Assembly: GCA_945877135.1 (NCBI GenBank)
Contig: CAMCQY010000024.1
Coordinates: 1-36,521, forward strand
DNA from: Candidatus Kuenenia stuttgartensis
GTDB lineage: Bacteria; Planctomycetota; Planctomycetia; Pirellulales; UBA1268
Length of the DNA: 36,521 nucleotides
Direction: 5' to 3'
Shown piece by piece: positions 27,063 through 33,458 of this stretch. The notes beneath the pieces are model-generated. The model did not search any database. It had not been told where the DNA came from and worked only from the letters and a program-made list of their open reading frames with translations. The position numbers and the translations under genes are program-made. Numbering within the stretch: the stretch's first letter is position 1; each line of letters starts with the position of its first letter.

Positions 27063-27329
27063 ATGTTGGTATTGACCAGAAAGAACCGCGAAAGTGTTGT
27101 GATCGGGAGGCCTGATGATCAGGAAGTGGTGATGGTGATCACGATCCTTTCGGTCGAGGGGGGCAGAGTGCGTCTCGGATTCGAAGCCGATAGCACGATG
27201 CCGATCCATCGCCGCGAGGTGTGGGACCGAATCAACGGCGAACACGCAACTGCCCGCGGAGGCTTTGCGAACGATCGAGAACCGCCGGGTCGTGGAACCA
27301 TGAGCAGAGCCGTCTCCGTCGTGCACTGA
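27063..27329 (+). CDS. csrA: CsrA family post-transcriptional regulator
   Basis: The 88-aa protein starts MLVLTRKNRESVVIG and continues VVMVITILSVEGGRVRLGFEA, then IHRREVWDRI; His49-Arg50 matches the RNA-binding His43-Arg44 of E. coli CsrA. CsrA dimers bind GGA in RNA loops and block or stabilise mRNAs. About 20 residues beyond the usual 61-70 form a polar tail, and there is a short insertion near residues 16-21. AAGGTG lies 4 nt before ATG 27063. GGATGGATCC at 27031-27040, just upstream of the ribosome binding site, holds two GGA triplets and could serve autoregulation. It follows mpsC copy C by 47 bp. Confidence 0.93.
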   Translation: MLVLTRKNRESVVIGRPDDQEVVMVITILSVEGGRVRLGFEADSTMPIHRREVWDRINGEHATARGGFANDREPPGRGTMSRAVSVVH

Positions 27330-27374
27330 GCGAGTGAGCCCATCAGACAGTGAAGTGTCGTGGACGAGTGGCAT

Positions 27375-27398
27375 GGGGGCGGGCGACAGCCCGCCCCC
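27375..27398. repeat. GC-only 10-bp hairpin after csrA
   Basis: GGGGGCGGGC (27375-27384) pairs perfectly with GCCCGCCCCC (27389-27398) around GACA. No T-run follows on either strand, so it is not a standard terminator, though it could slow transcription. Confidence 0.6.
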
Positions 27399-27425
27399 AC
27401 CCAGCTTGTACGTCGACGACGGCAT

Positions 27426-27519
27426 CCCATCCAAGCCCGCAGCGCAAGCGAGGGAATCCGCCAACCATCCCAGCAAGGTCATCCGCATTCCCTTGCTTGC
27501 GCTGCGGGCTTGGATGGGG
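27426..27519. repeat. Dispersed inverted repeat, copy 2
   Basis: Left arm about 27426-27457 and right arm about 27485-27519 are inverted copies (CCCATCCAAGCCCGCAGCGC against its complement) separated by about 27 nt. The arms nearly match those at 23256-23353. It sits between the convergent csrA and aldo-keto reductase genes. Confidence 0.85.
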
Positions 27520-27553
27520 ATACACGGTGCGGTCACGGCGAACAACGGTGCGA

Positions 27554-28543
27554 CTATTCGTAGATCGGAAAGAATGTGCCGAATGCACGTTCGCAGAAGT
27601 CACCCGGGTCGTTGAACCGGCGGCCGCGGTCGAGTGACGAGATCGCCTGCATCTGCTCGGACGAAAGCGAGACGTCGCAGGCGGCGAGATTCTCCCGCAG
27701 CCGCTCTGGGTGGGATGTCTTGGGAATCACGGCCGTGCCACGCTGCATGCCCCACCGTAGCACGACCTGCGCCGGCGTCCGTCCGATCGCCGCGGCGATA
27801 CCGGTCACCACCGGATGATTGAGAACCGACTCCGCAGCGGTCGCCATGCCCAGCGGCACATAGGACGGCGCCCCGAGCGGCGAAAATCCAGTCACTGCGA
27901 TCGAGGACTCTCGGCAAAATCGCAGCAGCTTGTCCTGCGTGAGAAATGGGTGGAGTTCCACCTGGAGGACGGCTGGCCGGATCCGCGCCCCGGCGAGCAG
28001 GTCGCGAATGAGGGCGACGCTGCAGTTACACAGGCCGATCCGCCGAACGAGGCCACTCACCACGAGGTCTTCCATCGCCCGCCAGGTGTCGGCCAGCGGC
28101 ACGGCGATCGGCTTCATGCGGGGTTCGCTGGCAGCGGGATCGTGGATCCACTCTGGCGGATAGCGTGTCTCGAACGGCACATATTCGAGCGCAATCGGAA
28201 AGTGCACGAGATAGAGATCGAGCGATTCAAGCCCGAGATCGTGCAGCGACCGTTCGACTGCCGGCCTGACATGCTGCGGCTCGTGGTAGGTGTTCCAGAG
28301 CTTCGATGTGATCCAGAGGTCTTCCCGGCGACAAAGCCCCTTCTCAATCGCACGACGGATGCCCTGCCCTGCCTCAACCTCATTGCCATAGTCGCAGGCC
28401 GAGTCGATGTGCCGGTAGCCGACGCGGATCGCCTCCTCCACGAGCGCGGGGGCGTCGGAGCGGGCGACCTTCCAGAGGCCGAGGCCGATGGCGGGAGGCG
28501 GAGTGTCAGCGAGAGTGATCGTTCGAGCGGATGATGTGGCCAT
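27554..28543 (-). CDS. Aldo-keto reductase, xylose-reductase-like (AKR2 type)
   Basis: About 329 aa from ATG 28543. The AKR catalytic tetrad is visible: Asp and Tyr in HIDSACDYGNE, Lys in ITSKLWN, and His in YLVHFP. It reduces aldehydes or aldoses using NAD(P)H in the cytoplasm. The segment HFPIALEYVPFETRYPPEW and the end RFNDPGDF are like those of fungal xylose reductases, and IPKTSHPERLREN replaces their IPKSNT-type cofactor loop, keeping Lys and Arg but with Ser in place of Asn. The frame is open to 28669, but residues upstream have atypical composition; no strong ribosome binding site is seen. Substrate is unproven. Confidence 0.9.
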   Translation of the reverse strand: MATSSARTITLADTPPPAIGLGLWKVARSDAPALVEEAIRVGYRHIDSACDYGNEVEAGQGIRRAIEKGLCRREDLWITSKLWNTYHEPQHVRPAVERSLHDLGLESLDLYLVHFPIALEYVPFETRYPPEWIHDPAASEPRMKPIAVPLADTWRAMEDLVVSGLVRRIGLCNCSVALIRDLLAGARIRPAVLQVELHPFLTQDKLLRFCRESSIAVTGFSPLGAPSYVPLGMATAAESVLNHPVVTGIAAAIGRTPAQVVLRWGMQRGTAVIPKTSHPERLRENLAACDVSLSSEQMQAISSLDRGRRFNDPGDFCERAFGTFFPIYE

Positions 28544-28618
28544 ACAGTACCGTACCGAATTGGAGCCGGCCTTACGACAGGAGCCGAGCCTCCTCGCGAC
28601 GCGGCCTTGCGGGGGCGT

Positions 28619-28624
28619 TATAGT
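28619..28624 (+). promoter_or_regulatory. Candidate -10 box (TATAGT)
   Basis: TATAGT lies 28 bp before the ATG at 28652, in an otherwise GC-rich stretch. No convincing -35 box stands 17 bp upstream. Confidence 0.3.
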
Positions 28625-28651
28625 ATTAGCTGATCCAGCAAGGACCGATAT

Positions 28652-30910
28652 ATGGCCGTGCGTGTTCACCTCTGGCAGTCGTCAGTCCGCGCATCCGCAT
28701 TCCGCGGACTTTTTGTCGCCGGCTTGCTGCTGCTCACCGTCGCGGCTGGAGCCCAGCCGGCACCGCCAGCGGCGTTGGCATCAGTCGAGGAACTCGCCAA
28801 GCGGGTGCGGCCTTCGGTCGTGGTGGTGATGTCCGAAGGCCGGGAGGGCCGGCAGCAAGGGCTGGGCACGGGATTTCTTATCGACGCCGACGGTCTCATC
28901 GCGACGAACCTGCACGTGGCCGGCGAGGCCCGACCGCTGGCCGTGCAATTGGCGGATGGATCTCGGCATGCGGTAACCGAGGTCACCGCGTCGGACCGGG
29001 CAATGGACCTTGCCATCCTCCGGATCAAGCCGCCCGCTGAGCCACTGGTGCCGCTGCCGCTGGGCGACTCCGAAAACCTGCCCGATGGGCTGCCCGTGAT
29101 CACTGTTGGCAATCCGCACGGTCTCGCGTTCAGCGTTGTGAACGGCGTGGTGTCGGGCGTGCGCGAGGTCGATGACCGCCGCATGATCCAGTTGGCGATG
29201 CCGATCGAGCCGGGCAATAGTGGCGGCCCGGTCATCGATCCCTCAGGCCGTGTGGTTGGCATCGTGACGATCAAGTCGCTCGTCACGCGGAATCTCGGCT
29301 TCGCCGTCGGCGTCAACGAGCTCAAGCCGCTGCTGGAAAAGCCGAATCCGGTGCCGATGTCACGGTGGCTGACGATCGGCACGCTCGACGCCACGCAGTG
29401 GACGACGCTGTTTGGCAGTCGGTGGCAGCAGCGTGGCGGGCGACTCACCGTCACGGAGGCCGGCAGCGGATTCGGCGGTCGTTCGCTCTGCCTGTCGCGC
29501 CGCGAGGCCCCGGCGCTGCCGTTCGAACTGTCTGTCCACGTGAAACTCGGTGACGAGTCGGGGGCCGCGGGGCTCGCGTTTCACGCCGACGGCGGCAATC
29601 GTCATTACGGCTTCTACCCAACGGCCGGCAAGCTGAGGGTCACTCGGTTCGACGGGCCGTCGGTATTCGAGTGGAAGGTGCTCCGCGAGATGCCATCGCC
29701 GCACTACCGCCCGGGCGATTGGAACCAGCTGACCGTGCGGGTGGAGAAAGAAGGGTTTCGCTGCCTGATCAACGGCGAACCGTTCGCCACGGTCGACGAC
29801 GACAGCCTGCCCACGGGCCGGGTGGGGCTCGCCAAGTTCCGCGACACGGATGCCGAGTTCAAGCGGTTTCGCGTCGGGCCGCCGGCGGACGACGTTCGAC
29901 CCGATGCTGCGATTACCGCGCGGCTCGAGGCGGCCATTGATCGATTGCCTCCGCTCGAACGACTGACACCCGCGGGCATCGCGCCGCTCGTGAACGACGC
30001 CGGGCCGGCTGCGACGGCGGTGCGGGATCGCGCGACGGCGCTCGAGAAGCGGGCGGCGGACCTGCGGCTCGTGGCGGCCGACCTGCACACGGCGCGCGTT
30101 TGCCGCGAACTGGCCAGGCTGTGTGCGCAGGGCGAGAAATGCGACCTGCTTCGGGCAGCGCTGGTCGTCGCGCAACTGGACGACGAGGAACTCGACATCG
30201 ACGCCTACGTGCAGCAGGTCGATCGCATGGCGCAGGAGATCGCACAGTCGTTGCCGGAGGATGCAGCCGAACCGACCCGCCTCGCCGCGCTCAACAAATA
30301 TCTGTTCACCGACAACGGCTTCCACGGCAGTCGCACCGATTACTATCACCGCGCCAACAGCCAACTCAGCCGCGTCATCGACGACCGCGAGGGGCTGCCA
30401 ATCACGCTGTCGATCCTCTACATGGAACTCGCGCAACGCCTCGACATGAACGTCGTCGGCATCGGCCTGCCGGGGCACTTCGTGGTGAAACACATTCCAC
30501 GCCAAGGCGACGAGCAGCTCATCGACGTGTTCGAGGGGGCAGTGCCGCTGTCGCGAGAGGAAGCGGCAAAGAGGGTCCGGGCGATGACCGACGAGGAACT
30601 GGACGACGACCACCTGCGACCATTTTCCAAGGAGCAGATTGTGCGGCGTGTGCTGCGCAACCTCTTGGGGGTCGCGCAGGACGCAAAGGACCGCGAGGCG
30701 ATGCTCCGCTCCCTCGAGGCCCTCGTCGCAATCCAGTCCGACAACACCGCCGACCGCGGCCTGCTGGCCGTTGCGCGATTCGAAACCGGTCGCCGTGAGG
30801 CGGCGATCACCGGACTCGACTGGTTCCTCGAGCAGCAGCCCCCCGGCATCGACCTCGATGTCATCCGCACGCTGCAGGATCGGTTCCGGAACGCCACGCC
30901 CCCACAGTGA
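28652..30910 (+). CDS. Trypsin-like protease fused to LamG-like and SirB1-like domains
   Basis: The 752-aa exported protein has a signal peptide (about 1-34) and three modules. Residues 45-235 form an HtrA/Deg-type protease with His88 (ATNLHVAG), Asp119 (AMDLAIL) and Ser190 (PGNSGGP); no PDZ domain follows. Residues about 241-410 resemble the DUF1080/LamG sandwich (GDWNQLTVRVEKEG, INGEPFATVDD). Residues about 500-690 match the SirB1/transglutaminase-like family (NKYLF, GFHGSR-x-DYY, ANSQLSRVIDDREGLPITLSILYMEL, GLPGHFVVKH). A TPR-like helical tail may close the protein. Role unknown; proteolytic quality control or envelope processing is a guess. AAGGA stands 8 nt before ATG 28652. Confidence 0.9.
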   Translation: MAVRVHLWQSSVRASAFRGLFVAGLLLLTVAAGAQPAPPAALASVEELAKRVRPSVVVVMSEGREGRQQGLGTGFLIDADGLIATNLHVAGEARPLAVQLADGSRHAVTEVTASDRAMDLAILRIKPPAEPLVPLPLGDSENLPDGLPVITVGNPHGLAFSVVNGVVSGVREVDDRRMIQLAMPIEPGNSGGPVIDPSGRVVGIVTIKSLVTRNLGFAVGVNELKPLLEKPNPVPMSRWLTIGTLDATQWTTLFGSRWQQRGGRLTVTEAGSGFGGRSLCLSRREAPALPFELSVHVKLGDESGAAGLAFHADGGNRHYGFYPTAGKLRVTRFDGPSVFEWKVLREMPSPHYRPGDWNQLTVRVEKEGFRCLINGEPFATVDDDSLPTGRVGLAKFRDTDAEFKRFRVGPPADDVRPDAAITARLEAAIDRLPPLERLTPAGIAPLVNDAGPAATAVRDRATALEKRAADLRLVAADLHTARVCRELARLCAQGEKCDLLRAALVVAQLDDEELDIDAYVQQVDRMAQEIAQSLPEDAAEPTRLAALNKYLFTDNGFHGSRTDYYHRANSQLSRVIDDREGLPITLSILYMELAQRLDMNVVGIGLPGHFVVKHIPRQGDEQLIDVFEGAVPLSREEAAKRVRAMTDEELDDDHLRPFSKEQIVRRVLRNLLGVAQDAKDREAMLRSLEALVAIQSDNTADRGLLAVARFETGRREAAITGLDWFLEQQPPGIDLDVIRTLQDRFRNATPPQ

Positions 30911-30914
30911 GAGA

Positions 30915-30963
30915 AAAAAGGAGGGTGAAAAAGGTGTCAGCCACGTTTTCCACCCTCCTTTTT
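30915..30963. terminator. Bidirectional terminator and AAAAAGGTG-type palindrome, copy 1
   Basis: A perfect 13-bp stem, AAAAAGGAGGGTG (30915-30927) with CACCCTCCTTTTT (30951-30963), encloses 23 nt that contain AAAAAGGTGTCAG. A- and T-runs flank it, so it can stop transcription in both directions between the convergent protease fusion and prmA genes. The same core recurs at 31861-31908 and at the right window edge. Confidence 0.8.
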
Positions 30964-31844
30964 CATCTTTCTGGAAGCTGATAATGCAGGCAGACCCACT
31001 CGCCTTCCTGTGAGCGATCCGGCTGCCCGAGTCGCGGATCGAGGGCGTCGCGAACACGTCGCTCGCGATCAGCCAGAATGCCGCACAGGATCAGGTGTTT
31101 TTCTGTTTTCGCGATCAGGGAGTCAGCCAGGTCGACGATGGTGTCGGCAAACAGGTTCGCGAGCACGATGGTCCATCGTCCCGGCACGTCGGCAAGCGGC
31201 GTCGTGTCGAACGGCACGGCCAAGCCGTTGCGTGCAGCCTGAGAGAGCGCACCCTCGACCGCGAATGGATCGCTGTCGATGCCGTAGGCGTCGGCCCCGA
31301 GATGGGCCGCCGCCAAGCCGAGGATGCCGGAGCCGCAGCCGACGTCGAGCACGCGGCAGTGGGGCGTCGCATCACCTTCAAGGTCGAGGAGTGAGACGAG
31401 CCGTTCGAGGACCAGCCGCGTGGTCGCATGTTGGCCCGTTCCAAACCCCTGCCCCGGCTCGAGAATCAGCGATCCCGGCACCTCCTCCCAGGGCGGCGCG
31501 ACGACGAGTCGGCCCACGTGGAAGACAGGGAAATTGACTCGCCACCCTGTCGACCAGTCCTCGTCGGGGACAGTCTCCCAGCGGGCCTCGACCGCGGGAG
31601 GCAGGCATGCCTCGGCTGCCGCGCGAAGATCTGCATCGGGCGACTCAAACCATGCCCGCAGGCGAACGGTGAGGCCAGGCGGCGGCGGCGGACCGTCGTC
31701 CCAGGTCTGACGTGTGGGCGGCTCGACTCCACGATCACCCTCCTCGGCGACGCCGACGGCGGCCAGGCTGAACATCGCAGATGAGATGTCGTCGAGGCGT
31801 TCGCGAGCCAGACCGTCAACGACGAGGGAAACCCAGTGAGCCAT
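30963..31844 (-). CDS. prmA: Ribosomal protein L11 methyltransferase
   Basis: The 293-aa SAM-dependent enzyme methylates lysines and the N-terminus of ribosomal protein L11. ILEPGQGFGTGQHATT and VLDVGCGSGILGLAA are the PrmA signature and SAM-binding loop, with ANLFADTIVDL downstream. Its length is that of the bacterial family (about 290 aa). ATG 31844 (MAHWVSL) was chosen because the longer frame upstream crosses the palindrome at 31861-31908; there is no clear ribosome binding site. It converges on the protease fusion gene. Confidence 0.94.
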   Translation of the reverse strand: MAHWVSLVVDGLARERLDDISSAMFSLAAVGVAEEGDRGVEPPTRQTWDDGPPPPPGLTVRLRAWFESPDADLRAAAEACLPPAVEARWETVPDEDWSTGWRVNFPVFHVGRLVVAPPWEEVPGSLILEPGQGFGTGQHATTRLVLERLVSLLDLEGDATPHCRVLDVGCGSGILGLAAAHLGADAYGIDSDPFAVEGALSQAARNGLAVPFDTTPLADVPGRWTIVLANLFADTIVDLADSLIAKTEKHLILCGILADRERRVRDALDPRLGQPDRSQEGEWVCLHYQLPER

Positions 31845-31860
31845 CGCCGCAGGATAGCCC

Positions 31861-31908
31861 GGTTCCAAAAAAGGTGCAAAAAAGGTGACCGCCACCTTTT
31901 TTGGAACC
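31861..31908. terminator. Palindrome, AAAAAGGTG-type, copy 2
   Basis: A perfect 16-bp inverted repeat, GGTTCCAAAAAAGGTG (31861-31876) with its complement (31893-31908), encloses a 16-nt loop that contains a second AAAAAAGGTG. It lies between the end of the DUF1501 gene and the start of prmA on the same strand, so it may separate two transcripts. Confidence 0.75.
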
Positions 31909-31912
31909 CAGG

Positions 31913-33436
31913 CTACGACAGGATGCCGCTTATGACGTGCCCGTGCACGTCGGTCAGCCGGCGGTCGATGCCGTTGTGCCGCCAGGTGAGCTTCGTGTGC
32001 TCGATGCCAAGGAGCCGCATCACAGTCGCGTGCACGTCGTGCACCGTCGTCGGGTGGTCGCGGTCGAGCGGCTTGTAGCCCCACTGGTCGCTCTCGCCAT
32101 GGACGATGCCCCCCTTGATGCCGCCGCCGCAGAGCCAGTTGGTGAACACGAACGGATTGTGGTCGCGGCCCCTGCCCCCTTGCGAGCTCGGCATCCGGCC
32201 AAACTCCGTCGTCCAGAGCACGAGCGTGTCTTCGAGCAGGCCCCGCTGGTCGAGGTCCTTGATCAGCGCGGCCGCGCCTCGGGCCATGCCGGTGGCCAGC
32301 GGGCCGTGGTCGCGCTCCACGTCCTCGTGCGAGTCCCAGTTGCGGCGAGGGAAGCCGTTGTCGTTGCCGCTCCAGACCTGCACGAACCGCACGCCCCGTT
32401 CGAGCAGCCGACGGGCCGCCAGGCAACGGAGCCCGAAGTGATGCGTCTCCTCCTCGGCGTTGATCTGGCTGGGCCAGCTCGTCCGGGCCCGATCGAGGCC
32501 GTAGAGCTTGAGCACGTGCTCGGGCTCGCTGTCGAGATCGATCGCCTCGGGCGCGGCCAACTGCATCTTGGCAGCCAATTCGTAGCTTTGAATCCGCGCC
32601 TCGAGCCGACTGTCACCCGCGTGGCTCTCCAGATGGTGGCGATTGAGCCAGCCGATCAGGTCGCGGGCGGCGGCATCGGAAGCGCCGTTCACGAACGTGG
32701 CGGCCTTGTGCGGTCGGAGGTCGGCCAGCGGTTCGTCGGCTGCGGGCTGCACGACCGTTCCGCTGTACTGCGACGGCAGGAATCCAGCGTCCCAGTTCTT
32801 CACGCCGTTGGACCCGTAGCCACGGTGGTCGGGGAGAACGACGAAGGTCGGCAGATTGTCGTTCATCGAGCCGAGCGCGTAGCTCACCCAGCAGCCGGCG
32901 CCGGGGAACCCGGGCAGCACGAAGCCGGTCGTCTGCAGGAGCGTGGCCGCGGAGTGCACGCCGGAGGTACTCACCATGTTGTGGATGAACGCCATCTGAT
33001 CGACCATGTCGCCGAGCGCCATAACGGGGGTGGAAAGCAGCTTGCCGCTCTGGCCGTAGGGCTTGAAATCCCAGATCGGCTTGAGCCAGGGGCCCAGGCC
33101 GTTCTGAAACGCCTCCACGGGCTCACCGAAATCGCTCGGCTTCCCGTGGTGCTTGACGAGATCGGGCTTGTAGTCCCAGAGGTCGATGTGGCTGGCCGCC
33201 CCCGCCATGAAGAGCTGCACCACCCGCTTCACTTTTGGCGGATAGGTGCAGGCCGGGTGCATGCTGACGCCAGCCTCAGCGGTGCCTGCAGCCACCGCAT
33301 CGCGGTCGCCGGCCAGCATCGCCGCCAATGCCAGCGAGCCAAACCCGCAGCCAGAGCGGGCCAGCAGCTCGCGGCGTGTGAGGGCACTCGAGGTCGAGCC
33401 GCGCGACGAGGCATGGTAGGGGGAGGTGTTTTTCAT
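31913..33436 (-). CDS. DUF1501 family secreted protein (alkaline-phosphatase-superfamily-like)
   Basis: About 507 aa. An N-terminal twin-arginine-like signal (TRRELLARSGCG then an Ala/Leu-rich helix, about residues 20-45) targets it for export. The body has the sulfatase/phosphatase-like DUF1501 features: LFMAGAASHIDLWDYKP, GVHSAATLLQTTG, NWDSHEDVE and FGRMPSSQGGRGRDH. In Planctomycetes this family is paired with DUF1549/1553 proteins. GAGGGA is 4 nt before ATG 33436, which decides against the ATG at 33448. It is 22 bp after the DUF1549/1553 gene. Its reaction is unknown. Confidence 0.94.
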   Translation of the reverse strand: MKNTSPYHASSRGSTSSALTRRELLARSGCGFGSLALAAMLAGDRDAVAAGTAEAGVSMHPACTYPPKVKRVVQLFMAGAASHIDLWDYKPDLVKHHGKPSDFGEPVEAFQNGLGPWLKPIWDFKPYGQSGKLLSTPVMALGDMVDQMAFIHNMVSTSGVHSAATLLQTTGFVLPGFPGAGCWVSYALGSMNDNLPTFVVLPDHRGYGSNGVKNWDAGFLPSQYSGTVVQPAADEPLADLRPHKAATFVNGASDAAARDLIGWLNRHHLESHAGDSRLEARIQSYELAAKMQLAAPEAIDLDSEPEHVLKLYGLDRARTSWPSQINAEEETHHFGLRCLAARRLLERGVRFVQVWSGNDNGFPRRNWDSHEDVERDHGPLATGMARGAAALIKDLDQRGLLEDTLVLWTTEFGRMPSSQGGRGRDHNPFVFTNWLCGGGIKGGIVHGESDQWGYKPLDRDHPTTVHDVHATVMRLLGIEHTKLTWRHNGIDRRLTDVHGHVISGILS

Positions 33437-33458
33437 ACGGTCCCTCAATCCACTTCTT

